Source: Trametes villosa (Eukaryota > Basidiomycota > Agaricomycetes > Polyporales > Polyporaceae). Taken from it: a DNA stretch of 64,000 nucleotides. Location: contig PUDQ02000001.1 of NCBI GenBank assembly GCA_002964805.2, positions 682,001 through 746,000 on the forward strand, in the 5' to 3' direction. The position numbers and the translations under genes are program-made. This document shows, piece by piece, positions 1-12,978 of the stretch; position 1 is the first letter of the stretch, and every line of letters starts with the position of its first letter. The notes under the pieces were generated by a model. The model saw nothing but the letters and a program-made list of their open reading frames with translations, did not search any database and was not told the DNA's origin.

Positions 1-3000
1 ACCTCAGCTTGATGAAGCGCGAGATCTTCATGACCGCTCGTTGAGAGTACTGTTACGATTTGTGAGTTAGTCGAGCCCTGGCACAATACTGCGGGGACAG
101 CGTACGTAGCGCTACGGAAGTATGTGAGTGATTGTGACTGCGACGCAGCCGTATGCACTCACCATGCTTGCGTTGGAGTCGTGAGTCTTCTCGAAGAGGT
201 AGCGTATATGCGCCGCCTTCAACGGGGCGTCGCGTCTGAGCAGGGAGCGCAGGCATCTGACGGCCACAATCCCGTATCTCCAATGCGTCTTTGCGTCGTT
301 AGCAATCTCCAGGAGCGAGTCCGTCTGCAGTGGCACTCAGCGAGATGCAAAGCTCATATGTGATGACACTTACAGTCTTCGAGAGCGCCTTGTCCGTCTC
401 GGATATACGCTCGACGCGTTGCGCCCTGCACTTCGCAGTGAGGTCGTCGTCCTGGGACGTCCGCGACGACACCAGAGACTTGAGCTTAGCCAACGCGGAG
501 TTGACGTCGCTGTTCTCGATCTCATAGACAACGTGAGACGGCTCCGCTAAATTGCTCAGGCCTGATATCAAGAAGTCAGTACAGCGCCGATGCTCGAAAC
601 ACCGCACTGACATGTCTCTGCCAAGGACGCGACGCAATCTTGGATGGACGCCTGTGCTTCGTTCGTCAGCCTCAGATTGACAACGAAGGTGCTGAACACT
701 TGCCTTCTCGTTGTGTTGGCATTTGAACAGCTTCTCGATGAACTCGCCGGCCAGGGTGGGCTCTAAGGTTGGTGTGAGATCAGTATGTCACCGTAGTATG
801 CTTCACTGATAGCCTTACCGCCGATAGCGTACTTGGCTGTTCACGAGGCACCCATGATGAGCACGTGGACGCCCCAGGAAAGCCCGAGATGCTTACCGAA
901 GACGGAGAGATTGAGAGTCCAGAGTGCCCCCTTCATGCGGTCATCTTCTGTCCCTGGCTCCAGCGCTTTGTAGAGAGCAGGTAGACAGCGACGCCTCACC
1001 CCGTCAAAAGTCTGAAATGCAGACATGGGCATATGCTGCGCATTGCAAAGGTGAATGCACTTACATTGCACAGGCTCTCGAGCAACGCTTGACTCGACCT
1101 GTTGTGCCTTCGTTACAACCCGGGAAGCGACATAATCGCACTTGGACTTACTCTCTGACTGCGCGAGGTGAGCGAATGGTTTGTCAAGGGAACATGGTGG
1201 GCTTACTCGTAGCGAAGGTCCACATCGACCACTGGGTCACATCGTCGACGAGCTGGTCCTCCAACGGACCGCGTCTCCTCTCGATGGAGTTCCACCGGAG
1301 ACGAGCTGCATGGTAGAGTCTGACCAGAATATGAGCGCAGACCTCGCAATATGATCGAACGCTTCACGCACCGAGCGCGCCTAACGTAGAGTGCTCGCGG
1401 CCACTCTTTCTGGCCAGCATAATGGCGCGCGATATTCAGCTCGCTCTGATACCGATCGGACTGTAGGTAGTAGCTGTGGCAGTAAAGATGAGAGCAAGTC
1501 GCGATTAGGGGGTGCTGACACCGTACCTGTCCCTGCTGTCGCCGTACTCGAGCAAGAACGTCCGGATCGAGCGCAGCTGTGACGCTTTGACTGAGATGCG
1601 CATACAACAAGCCGTGTCGTCCGACATACCAGACCGTGAACGGCGTCAACCGTGTTCTCTTCGCCCTGCTGCTGCAGCGACACCGAAGCTTCGTGCAGGA
1701 ACTCGCCGAACTTGCGACGCAAGCCCGTGATGTACTGATGACGAGGGTCGGCGGGATCCGAGAGAGCGAAACCGGAGTTGAGCGGCTCGATCGTCGCTAT
1801 CATCTCCGGAATCTCAAACCTTCGCACGCGTCAGTAACACCTCGACACCAAGCCAGGGGGATGGCCTACAAGATGTCGCTCGACTCCATGGCAGCGCGCA
1901 GCTCCTCTGGTGAGATTACCTCCTTCGCGAGAGTGGGGATGCCGGAGAAAGCATTGCGAACGAAGCTCAAATGTCTGTGACACGGTCAGGCGCAGAACAC
2001 AATACTAGGAGAAGTGCTTTAACCTGCAGAAGTCGTTGCGCCAAACCGCGTCGCGTGTAACCCCTACCCGTACCGTCAGAGGCGTCCTCTGCGCAAGAGA
2101 AAGTGGACTAACCTGCGCCCAGGAGTCCGTGCAGTTTGTCGAGGATGGGTTCCACGACTTCCTTGAAGATGCGCAGAATGAAGTCGATCTCGGCGTCGGT
2201 AGGAACATGCCAAGAGAGCTGAAGCGGTGTCACTACTCAGCAGGGCGCACGAAAACGAAACGTGAGAAACGGTACCTTGACATCCTCAGGACGGTATAGC
2301 TTGCCCCAGTACGTGTGGTGGTTCGCCTTGAACTCTGTCCCGGAGAGGTATGAGCAAGAGCCACAATGAATATGGATGTGAGACAACCTTTGGAGTTCCA
2401 CTCGTCGGGGTTCACGAACTTGTTCTCAAGGGGGTAGGTGTGGCTAAGGGTCAGGAGGGTGCTCGACAGCAGCTTGCCGCTGGAAGAGTAGCCGCGCTTA
2501 GAGAACGTCTTCTCGTTCAAGAGCTTGAAGAGCGCAATCAGCCGGTCGCTGTACTTGAGAGTCTGTTCCGCAACTTGTTTAACACAACACTACGCAAGCC
2601 TCTCTAGACCGTGTGCTTACCACGCGCCCATCGCTGCAGGTGAGGGTTGCCAATGTCAGTAAGGGTTTCGAGGAGAATAAACGCCGATGTAGCTCACTTG
2701 TACATAGCGCCTCTCAAGATTGCAAGGTCTTGTGGGTCATACATGAGCATGGCTCCGAGTTCGCGCCAAGGATACTATGCACTTACTCCAATGAAGAGTC
2801 GCGTCGGACAGCAGGGGCGTCGAGCCTGACGACGTGATCCTGAGCGAGCTCGCGCCATGCTCGAGCTCAGTCCGGATGCTCCGCTCGCAGAACGGCAGAA
2901 AACGGTCAAGTGTCTTCGCAGGGTTCGCGTTCGCGACGCACTCTACCAACTGATGGATGGCCCGGACCGCGTTCGAGCGGACATTCTGGGTGGCGTAGTC

Positions 3001-5859
3001 GAAGACCAAACCGAGCACCATGTCGTACAGGGGCTCCGACAAGTGCACACATATCTGGCTGAACGTGCCAGAGACGGCGTCGACGAGTTGCACTACATCG
3101 TATGGCGAGTCAAAATCATCGTCGTGTCGGGGAAAGGCGCTACATACCTTCAGTCGCACCTCCCGCCGCTCCGTTGGGGCCCTCTTCCGGTAGGTTCTCG
3201 AACAGCAGGATGACACGGCGCAGGAAAGACGCCACCCAGTCTGCGAAAGTGCCCGCGGCGTCCCTTAAGAGGATGTCTTCGTCTTCCCTGGAGAGCTGCT
3301 CCTCGCTCCCAAGCTCTGCCCCGTTGGGGAAGTGCTCGATCTCGAGCACAGGCACGTCGTGAGCCTTCCGTCGGACGAGGTCGATGCCGTCACCCAGGGG
3401 CACGTCGGCATTGGCGAGCTCGCCGAACTTGATGTACTGGGCAACCTCGGAGATGAAAGAGGTGGTGCAGAACTGCGGTGCAAGAGTTACGCAGAGCACC
3501 TCATCTGGGAAATGGCACTGCTTACGGTCTTCGGTGGGTCGTTCTGTAGGCGGTGCATCCGAGTGAGTGTACGTCTCACGGGGAGTGGGATGTGGCTTAC
3601 CAAATCAATACCTGGGAGGAGGAGGTCGAGGATCGGAATGAGGTGCTTGGCACCTGGGTAGTAGACATGGCGGCAGACCAAAGCCGGAGCGACCGCTCCG
3701 AGAGCCTTGATGACAGCGGTCGTGCGATGCGTCTACTCGGGTTAGACGTGCGTTACTAGATGGACACTCTAATGGGCGCACCTCAGTCAACGCCTCGAGG
3801 GCCGGCACTGCACGCTCGAGGATCGGGTGCAGAATGAGGTCGGGCTCCATGACGCTCATCGACTTCATGCAGCTCTGGATGTTAGAAACGGTGGCGCTGT
3901 CCTGGGAGAACATAGCCAGCAGTGTGACCGTCCTCAAAGACTTGACCAACTCGCGCTTGATCTCGCGAGTCAGGCGACGATGCTATGGCGAGGTCAGCTT
4001 TGCTTCCGCGCCGCGGGTGTAAGACGACTCACCGTAGGCGTCTTACAATCAGGTTGTTGCTCCTCGTACCAGCCTATGTCTGTGGTGAGTAGGCTGAAGC
4101 GAATTTCAACGGGATCACTTACGCTTGTTGAAGTCGTAGACGATGTACTTGATGAATGCGCTCAGCTAGATGTTCATGCCGTCAGAATCTACCACTCGTT
4201 TCTGCGTGTGCAGACCTACATCTGACGTCCAACTTCCGGAGTTCGTCGGGTGGAAGAAGCTCTCAGTTGATGCAATAAGCTTGACCAAAGAATCAAGGGC
4301 CTTGCATCCGGCGAGGTACGTCTTCGTCTTCAGACGACCGCCCTTCCCGAGTGGTGATGAGAGATAGTCACCAAGACCTCCGTTCTGGTGATGAGGCAGC
4401 GGCGTGCTCGCTCCGGACGCGAGGGGCGTGAAGAGGGGCGTTGGTGCCGCTGAAGAGGGGCTGGGCATTCCGTCCGGCGCCATAGAGTAAACGATGATAC
4501 GAGCAAGTGACGCTGCCGCACAATCAGCCAGGACACAACACTCTTACGGCGCAGTACCTACCAATTCGCCAGCTAGGCTTGGGCAGCCGGTTCATCTCAA
4601 AGGTCGCCTGACCGTCTGCATTTGGCCCGGTGGTGAGGGACCCGGCGTCGGCCAGAGGGATTTCTGGATAGTCGTGCGAGCGACTGAGTATATACTCGCA
4701 ACTACCGTACTGAGACGACATACCCATAGACGCCATGCACTTGGTCATGATGTAGTTCCACTCTGTCTCTGAGAAGATGCCGATGTCCGAGAAGAGGCCT
4801 GACCAACGCCACCTGGTCTCGAGGTCCTTCTTGGGCCACTGTGGCCGGCCTTCCCCGTCCGACTTGGCGTCGTCGGGGATGTCCTCGACTCTCTGAGGGT
4901 CACTCACGGAGGGGTCGACGTGCATCTCCGCAAGTCTGCAGAGGAACTGCAGCATGCGGTCGTCGAACATGTAGGAGTTGACGGACTCCCACACTCGGAA
5001 GAGCATGGGCAGATACGATTGGGGATGGGATAGAGGCAAGAACGTCAACATGTAGTATTGGGAGGCGAGGATGCTCTGCGCGAAAGGCGTTAGTGCCGCT
5101 GTACGTACATGGTCACACGACACTCACGTTCAGGTTCGTGCCGTTCATCATGGGGAGGAACGTGGACAGCATCTCGTCAATTGCAGCAGGGTGGAAGAAG
5201 CGGCGAATATTCTCAGCAATATACCCCATGTACCATGAGGTTTGGCTACACACATCGGAGCGTCAGTAGGTGGCCGGTACCGGGAGGTGGCGCAGTTAGC
5301 TACCTGATCTCGAACTGTCGCCTTGTCAGGAACAGATCTTTGCTGAGAATCTCGTATATGGGCAACCAAGGAAGCCTGACGTCCTCTATGGACAGTTTCT
5401 TCTTGGACCGGGACAGCACCTGCAGCCCGTCGGCGCAGGCGGCCACGATGTGGTTGGGCATGCCCGGGGTCGTGCAGACATGGAGGTAAGTCTTGATGAG
5501 GGCAATCCGTTTCTCCTTCGGAATGGGGTACTTGAGCATGCACCAGCTGCCAATAGCGGTCAGGGGAGCACGCACGCGGAGCGGAGAAGAGGCGCTCACT
5601 AGGTCAGCATGCTGTCCCATTGCAGCAGGCCTGGATCGTAGTCCTTGGCCTCGACGCTCTGCGCGATGCGGAGCAGGATGAAGTCGAGCATGTGCTGCAT
5701 CTGGGAGTTGGGCTCGACGGAGTACGGTATAGACTGCGCATAGTTGCGGAGCTTGACCATGGACCGGTCGGTGGCGTGCATGATGTCCTCCGGGATGCGG
5801 GGGGCGGGCGGGGGCCCGGTGTCGAGGATGGTGAGGGTCGAGACGTCTGGTACATCCAT
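1..5859 (-). CDS. BLM10: Proteasome activator BLM10/PA200, 5' part (cut by left window edge)
   Basis: Large HEAT-repeat protein that caps the 20S proteasome and opens its gate for ubiquitin-independent degradation in nucleus and cytosol. The start is taken at 5859-5857 (MDVPDVSTL). The upstream in-frame codons contain no other ATG. Exon 1 runs to about 5600 and the frame then continues through many exons interrupted by short introns. Recognisable blocks in order are an N-terminal segment ending LQWDSML, a YPIPKEKRIALIKTY block (about 5540-5490), a segment with RRFFHPAAIDEMLSTFLP (about 5210-5150), one with LPLSHPQSYLPMLFRVW (about 5040-4980), and LDRFLPFCERSIRTELEH near 2900. Order and spacing follow the BLM10 family, whose fungal members are about 1900 residues. 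The C-terminal DUF3437 region and the gate-opening C-terminal motif lie outside the window. Individual exon ends were not all resolved. The family call is firm; the exact model is not. Confidence 0.85.
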
Positions 5860-6194
5860 GGCGTGTATGGTTGGAAGCAAGAGGAGAGGGACGGAGAGGA
5901 GGCTGCAGGCGCGACGTCAGTCGACCTGCACCCGACGGCGGCAGTGCACCGGTGGCGCCGTGCTTTGTGGCGCGCTCGGATACATCTTCCCCGCATTCCC
6001 AACCTCCCCAGACCCGCGCGCTCCGATCGTCCTCGCGCGTCCACACGGCGACCACACCAGCGTGCCGCCGTACATCCCCCGCTCAAAATTTACAGTTCGA
6101 AGGCTAACTTTCGCACACGGGTACAGTGCAATCAAAACAGCGCGATCCGCGGGTACATACAGTGCATCGGAATCTACAATCGGAGCAAAGCACG
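5860..6194. other. Intergenic: BLM10 promoter and 3' flank of the next minus-strand gene
   Basis: 335 bp between the BLM10 start codon and the stop codon of the upstream minus-strand gene. It should hold the BLM10 promoter and the 3' UTR of its neighbour. It is GC-rich and no TATA box or RNA gene was recognised. Confidence 0.5.
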
Positions 6195-7300
6195 CTACGC
6201 TACCGCCGCCGCGGAAGCAACGTCCTGGAGTTCTTGAATCGCCTTCTTCCTCACCAGATCCCAAACCCCGTTCCTCTGTGTCCGCACTTCGCCCAACCCT
6301 TCCCGGATCTCTTCCAACCGCTCTACGTACTCGCGCCCGTCGTCCTGTAGCTCGCGCAATGTTGCGAGCGACTTCTCCAGCGTTTCAAGCTGCAGGTCCG
6401 CGCGCGAGAATTGCGTGCCTTCGTAGACGGGTTCCCGGTTGGGCGAAAGGAACAGCTTGTGGACGACCGGAGTGAGATCGGGTGCTCGCGCGAAACGGTT
6501 CTCCGGCTCCGCGTCTTCGCCGTCTTCGTCTTCGCGCTTGGGCACGAGAGACGTTCCGACGCCCACTTCGTCCGGATTCTCGCTCATGACTTGCCAGAGC
6601 CGGCCCAGCGCCATACGCAGGCTTGTCTCTCCCTCGATGAGGGTGTTCGTGGAGTCTTCTAGCTCGTCATAGACGTTCGAGCGGAAGGAGTGGGTTGCTG
6701 CTTTGTCCATGACGAGAGATGTGTAGGAGAGGTGGTGAACTTGCGGATTGGGGTATGGGGCCATAAGCGGCGGAGACGGGGAGCGGAGATGAGGTAGGGT
6801 GAGAGGTGCGTCTTCGTCTTCCGGGCTAGGGAGTAGCTGTCGTATCCGCTTCCTCGCGCGATCTTCAGACTGTTGGCTCCCCATTAGGTACGCTCACAGA
6901 AGTACGAACACGGCGTGCTCACCTCCCAATCCTCCATCCATGGCGCCCAAGCCGTCATTTTGCCCTTGCGGACCCATTTCGCCTCGTTGTGGGTCTTTAT
7001 GCCCCAGTTCCCTCTGAAGGAAGGATGGGGCAGGTCTTCGCCGTTTGGCTCGAAGCCGTACGCGGGATAGTACCAAGCATCGTTGTCGTTGGAGGGTAGG
7101 CTCATGTAGCTGAGTGAGAGGGAGTTAATTGCCACGGCAAGCATAACGCCAGTGAACGCGTACCTTGGGTCCTCGTAGCGAGCCTCATCCAGCTGCGTGA
7201 AGCTCCTCTTGATGCCGTTCATTTGAGTAGTGTGGTGCTGCCCGCTGCTCGAGGGCCGGGAGGAAGACGGGTCGTGGACGGGGACGAGCTCTGAAGCCAT
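6195..7300 (-). CDS. Conserved fungal protein, possibly Rxt2-like (Rpd3L complex)
   Basis: Three exons: 7300-7164, 7109-6923 and 6869-6195, with introns of 54 and 53 bp (GT-AG). The start at 7300 (MASELVPVHD) is preferred to an upstream in-frame ATG at 7480 because the extra residues are Arg-rich and unlike the rest. The protein has a disordered Ser/Pro head, a conserved-looking core (RGNWGIK, KWVRKGKMTAWAPWMEDWE, then SEDRARKRIR), a helical region (DELEDSTNTLIEGE followed by LRMALGRLWQV), and a C-terminal predicted coiled coil (LEKSLATLRELQ ... YVERLEEIREGL). The RGN...WVRKGK and ALGRLW blocks remind me of the Rxt2 N-terminal domain of the Rpd3L histone deacetylase complex, but this is from memory and unverified. 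It is divergent from the Pro-rich gene, with start codons 357 bp apart. Confidence 0.6.
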
Positions 7301-7657
7301 TGCGCCGCGCTCTCTTTGTAGTAACGGCGCTCTGCGAGTGTGTATGCGCGCGTCGGTGGCAGAATAGCGATGCGGATAGCGAGGGCGAGAGCAGAAGTTG
7401 AGTGAGGTGAGGCGGATGGCGAGCGCCTGCAGCAGCCACTGGGGCGCGGCAAGTGCCGAGGCGGATTCGGATTGGGACATGGCTGGTCGACGACGCAGAG
7501 CAGCTGAGCATCTCGCAGCTCCTGAGCCCGCTCGGACTCGCTACGCACACCGCTCTGTACATTCCCTCCGGCTGGCCCTCACCCTGCTTGCCACCGGACC
7601 ACCACCCAGCTCGCTCTGCCGAACGACATCTCCCTCGCTGCGTCTAAAGACGCGTCT
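7301..7657. promoter_or_regulatory. Divergent intergenic region between Rxt2-like and Pro-rich genes
   Basis: 357 bp separating two outward-facing start codons, so it must contain both promoters. A perfect MCB-type ACGCGT lies at 7650-7655, a few bases before the plus-strand start. No clear TATA box is seen on either strand. Confidence 0.5.
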
Positions 7658-10600
7658 ATGGCTAGTACCGACGCCGCAGGCTCAGCCCAGCAATCTCTCA
7701 AAGAGGAACATCTTGATGCACACCCCACGGACTTGACATCGCCCAAAGACTCTGCTCCCAGCACGCATGGAGGGCCCGAAGTCGGAAAAGGTGCCGGGGA
7801 GCGCTCCGGAGAGGCCAGTCCTGCGCCCTCGTCCCCCGCGTCCGGCTTGTCCACGACCAAGGGTGGCGCGCAAACGTCCTCCGCGCCCGGGCAGGCCACC
7901 GCGCCGCCTCTGAGCATGCCGCACCCCAAGAAATTCAGCCATGTCAACATCAACAAGAAGTTCCTCGAGAAGACATCGGCGTCTACCCCGAGCCACACCT
8001 CCGCCGCCTCGCCCGTGACGAAAACGGCGAGCACCAGTCGTGAGTCTCGTGGCGCACGCGCGGACTCGTTGTAACATCCGTACCCATGCAGAGAAACCCG
8101 TGCTCCAGACCTCCACCTCGCACCCGCGTTTAGTGACCGCCAAACTCACCGCAGCGCCGCAACCCAGCACAACTACTGGCCCTGGATGGTCCCGGCCATC
8201 CTCCGCGGTGCCCTCAACGGCACCAACTCCGCTTCCAGCAGGTAGCGCGAAAGGGTCACCAGTGCCTCTCACAATCCCAGGCGGTGCTCCCTTACCGCCT
8301 CCTGCAGGCAAGGTTATTCAACCGCAGCCGCGGTCTTCACAAGACGCTTCTACTCTCAGACGGGATGCCTCGACGAAACCAGTGTGGGGCAATACCAAGG
8401 GCACCGCCAGTAATCCCATCAAGCTCGATGCGGTAGAAAACGACTTCCCGACCGCTGCAGAAGTCGCGCAAGGTCCGTGCGCCTGTCATCTCATTGCAGC
8501 AGCGTGTTTGATGGTAATATGCAGGACGGATCGCAAAGGCAGCCGAAAAGCTTGCCGCTGACGCCGCCGCAGTCGTGCACAAACAGGCGGTGAAGGCAGA
8601 GCTCCAGGCAGAAGAAGACACATTCCGGGGCGTTCATCTCGATCCCAATGCCCATCACTGGGATGAGGTTCGCACTCAACACATCACGTTTCCGAGATTG
8701 TAGCATAGCTAACAGTCGGATTAGATGGAAGAAGACGACGGCGACTTCCTGGGAGGCGTCATCGAGTTCGAGGATGGCCGCCAGTACAAGGTTGAGTCGG
8801 AGGAATCGTCGCAGCAGGCCCCAGACGCGAAAGCGCCTGGCGGCCTCACGGACCAGCCCGTCAGCAAGGAGGAGCGGTTCGCAGACGACTTCGACAGAAG
8901 TTGGCCCCGTTCGCGGCCGCCTCAGCACGCGCCTCCGGGTCCGCACCGCGACCAGCGGCACGAGGGCCTACCCGTTTCCCCCTCGACGTCATCGCACTCG
9001 CCGCAAGAATCCTCGAGAGTATTGTTCAACGAGCGCTCCAATCGGCTAGAGCCATATTCTCACCAACGCCACGGCGCCCCCGGGGTCCCGTTCAACAGGA
9101 GGGACAGTCGCTCTGGCAGCGCGACATCGCCCATTGAGCCCCGCCGAGATGCTCCTCCTCACGCGCATCTTCCAGGCGTCCAGGTTCTGCAGAGAGGTCA
9201 CCACGCTGAGGGCCCGCCGTTCTCGAGGGCACCAGGAGATCGGCCGCCGTTGTCTCCCAACGATGGCTCTCGGTTCCGGGACCGACCGCCCTTCCAGCGG
9301 GATAGCGGGTGGGCAGGTAGCGCACACCACGGACCAGATCGGTTTGGCGCGTCCCATCCTCCGCGGGATGGTGCTTTTGACGACCGGATGCGACGCACCT
9401 CTGGACCCGAGCCGCCCTTAGTATCGCCCATTGGGGACCATCGAAGGCAGCTCCCCCCGCACCTTTCAGCCATGGGGCCAAGAAATCCCCCTCCAATACG
9501 ACCGGAGCCGCTAACCCAGGCATCCCCGCCCGCACATGCGCCAGCCGTGCAACACGAGCCCGCCACCTCTCCCGCGTCAGTGCAACATGAACCTCCTGCA
9601 CCCTCTGCGAGCTCACAGGCCGCCCTTTCGCCTGCAACCCCCGACAAAACGCTTCCTGCGTCCACGATGCCCATCGTCGACATGGAGGAGGTGCGCAAAG
9701 CTGCGATGCACAGCGCCGCGGAGCGTGCACGGCTACGACGCCAGCAAGAGGAGGAGGAGCGGGAGAAGGAGCGGGAACGCGCGCGTCGCAAGGCTGCTGA
9801 GCTCGAGGAGCGGATCAAGGCCTCGGAGGAGCAGAAGGCGCGCGAGCGCGAGAAGGAAGAGGCCGAGAAGAAGCGTGCCGAGACCGAGGTAGGCCCCTGC
9901 CCATGCTTCATGTAGACTGCCTCGACTGACTTGATCCAGGCTGTCGGGCTCATCGAGGAGGCGGTGTCGTCGGTAGGTATCTCCGAGAATAAGGTTGGCC
10001 CTGCGGAGGGATCTGCCCAGCGGCCCTTCGAATCTCGTCCTGCCATGGGGCGGAATCCTTCCTCAAGAGGGACTGCTCGGCCGTTCGGCACGCGGAGGAC
10101 ATCGTTCACGCCCTCGACGTTGCCGCCCAACCCGACCGTCCAGCCCTCCCCCGCCTCGGAGACGGATTCATGGCGACGCAAGAATCCGCCACCTGCACCG
10201 GTTCAGGCGGAGACTCAGAAGCCACCGGCGACTCCCGTAATGCCTCCTCCGGTGCTCGCCCATGCTGGGCTGGATGTGAAGGCCGGCGAGGAAGTCGAAG
10301 TGCTGGACTTCTCCGACCATGGCAAACTTGTCGTGGCCGAGCCGCCGGCGCAGCCCGCTGCTCCCCACACCGGTCGTCCACCACGGGCTGTCGCCTCTGA
10401 CTTCTTCAGCGACGCGCCGACGTCGCCTCAGCGTGCCCCGGCGCAGCATCCCAGAGCTGAAGAGGAGACATGGCGGCGAGGGCCTCCTAAGCTCGCCGTG
10501 CCTGCGGTTCCCGAAGCAGGTAAACCCGGTCACCACGACATCCAGCCCGTTTCTACGCACGCCCATCCCGTCGCCCACAACGGCCACCCGACAGCAGGCC

Positions 10601-12775
10601 CCCTCTCTCCCGTGCATAACGATCATTCGCGGCGCGTTTCTGGGCACCACCCGAATGGCGTCCATCGATCGCCAACTGGTCCTTCGTACCGTGAAGCCCC
10701 TATGTCCGCGCTGAACGACACGTTGGCGCGCATAAAGGGCGCTATCAACGTCTACCAACACGAGCACGAGCCCGAGCCCGAGCCGGAAGTGCCCAAGGAC
10801 AAGTGGCTTCCCCCGGCGCTACGGCCCAAGCCTGCACACTCGGACTTCGGCCATCCCGAGGAGGTATTCGACGTGACGTCCGCAGAGCCGCCCAAGTCTC
10901 CGAAACGCGCCTGGAACATCTTTCAAGTCAAGCTTCCGCGCGTGCCCCGTCCCGCGGCGCCTCCGCCCAGGACCGAGCTCGTGTGGCCGCGCGGCGTGCG
11001 CCAGTTCCGGCTGGAGGTGCACTCCTTCAACCCCCCAGTCGACGTTTTGGCTCGTCGAGAAGGCACCGTCAACGACGCTATCTTCAGCCGACCGCGCTTA
11101 GTGCGCGGGCTGCCGAAGTACTTCGTGTCCATCCCGCGGAGACGTCTTGGGCGCCGACCTCCAGGGGCGGAGATGTCAGGGGGACCTGTCGTCAACCTCC
11201 CGTCCACCCCGATCCGCACACGGGCCCCTGGTCTTCCGAATCCTAAAGACTCCGCGTCGGCTAGTGCTACGAGCTGGCGCAAGGCGCCTTCCTCTACGAC
11301 TACGACATGGCCCCCAGTACTCGAGGAGACGAAGGAAGCCGTTGCGCTCGATACGGTCAGCCGCTCACCTCCTCCCGAAGCTCCGTCGGTACGTTCATCA
11401 GGGCCTTCGTTGCCTCAAGCGTCCGAGTCTGCGTCAGCGGCCGCTGCGTCGTCGACGGCCAAGACAGAGCCCAAGATGCTGGTCGGCTCGGATGTTGCTT
11501 TCTATCGCACCTCGCAAGTGGAGGTCGCCGCCAATCCTCAAGCGCCCGTGCAGTTCATAGTGTCGAGCGAGCTCGAAGGCGAGTCCAAAGTGCAGCCGAG
11601 GGAAGTCCACCATGGCCTCCCGACGAACACTAGCGCACCAGTTCCTCCTGCATCTCTTACAAGAGAACGAGAACCGGAGCTTCAGGCGCCCGTTGCGAGG
11701 ATATCTACGGTAAGTATTCGATGCAATTTTGATATCCGCCGGGCCCTCACTTACGGTGCGATAGAACGGAACTGTTACCCCTCCCCCTCAATCGCAGCCC
11801 TCGTTGTCGCCGTGGTCCAAGTCGCCGAAAGCGTTCTCGACCAAGGAGTCCCCTGCTCGCGCTCCCGATCCCGAGCACCTCAAGGCTGTCTGGTCGCAGA
11901 CGCCCGACAAGGCGCAGATTCAGCCGGTCAACTCGCTGAAGAGCATTGCGGACGATCTTACCGCCGTACCGTTCACCTTGCAGGACGTCAAGTCCGATGA
12001 CGGCGAGACGCCTCCTCCATCCGGGGCAGGTCCGTGGTCAAGGATGTCAGCGAACGAGGTCACCCGCGCCTTCCAACAAGTCCCTTCGCCCTCGTCCAGC
12101 TCGTCGCAGCGGCCAACACCCATCGCACCTTCCACCAGCACCTCCACGAACGGCGCGCCCGTTCGGCATCCAGGCTTCGCGTTCTCGCCCCCTCCCATGG
12201 GCCAGCCCGCACTACGGCCACCACCCGCGTACCCCGGCTACTCCCCCATGGTCAGCCATTCACCAGGTCCGCCCGTCATGTACCCGGGTCCCAGCCCCGT
12301 CCCGCGACACATGGTACCGGCGCACAACGGGGGCATGCCCGCGTACGGACAAGCCGTCTGGATGCCCGCGGGGCCGCCTCCCGCGGGCGGAATGGTGCGG
12401 TCTCCCTACGCCCCGCAGCTCATGCCGTACCCGTCGCCCGGGGCGATGCCCATGTACCCCGGCCCAATGCCGATGCAAAACGCACCACAACAAAACGGGG
12501 TCCAGGGCCGCCCGCCTGGGATGGCGATGATGAGCCCGGTCATGCAGCCGGCGATGTCGCCGATGTACGGGAGCCCCGTGCTCGTCCACACCGCGCCCGT
12601 CATGCCCCCAGGGCAGGGCTACCCGATGCCGAACCAGGCGCCCCGCGCCCCGATGCGGAGTCCCTACGACCAGCAACCTCCGAACGGCGCCCACATGCAC
12701 CCCTCGCCCATGCGTCAGCCTCCGCAAAACGGGTACGCGCCCGTCCCTTCGAACTACGCCCGCCCGCCGTGGTGA
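7658..12775 (+). CDS. Large Pro/Ser-rich disordered protein (1616 aa), function unknown
   Basis: Six exons join in frame: 7658-8039, 8092-8472, 8525-8667, 8725-9888, 9940-11709, 11765-12775 (4851 nt). Splice sites are GT-AG and introns are 51-57 bp. The N-terminal third has short conserved-looking blocks (KKFSHVNINKKFLEK, PRLVTAKLT, GPGWSRPSS, DFPTAAEVAQ), an Ala/Lys-rich helix in exon 3 and an acidic MEEDDGDFLGGVIEFEDG segment. A long charged coiled coil of alternating Arg/Glu (about 9690-9885) ends exon 4. Exon 5 holds an EHEPEPEPEPE tract and Pro-rich linkers. The last exon is a Met/Pro/Gly/Tyr-rich low-complexity tail ending in Trp. This layout fits a scaffold or RNA-granule protein, but I recognise no named domain and give no function. 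It converges on succinyl-CoA ligase beta, 203 bp away. Confidence 0.75.
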
Positions 12776-12978
12776 ACCCTGTACCTACCGTCGCATTTGT
12801 ACCTTACTTGTTCTGCTTGCTGTTTTTTGGTATCTTCATATAATTATACCCATTGGGAACGAATACCTGAACCAGGGCGTACATTACTAGCGTGCTCATT
12901 GGTGGATATATCTCTATGGCCGGAACTAAAACAACATGAGCAGCAAGGTATACAGCTATTGGTTCATAACCGGAACCC
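12776..12978. terminator. Convergent 3' ends: Pro-rich gene and LSC2
   Basis: 203 bp between two facing stop codons. It is AT-richer than its surroundings, with a T-rich stretch near 12820 and ATATAATTATACCC around 12838, suitable for 3' end formation on both strands. Confidence 0.4.

Noticed and set aside
5300..6237. Long frames on both strands across the BLM10 5' end
   Set aside because: They overlap the conserved BLM10 exons in wrong frames and have no conserved motif.
12034..12843. 269-codon frame inside the last exon of the Pro-rich gene
   Set aside because: Alternative frame of a GC-rich low-complexity exon; no splice support.
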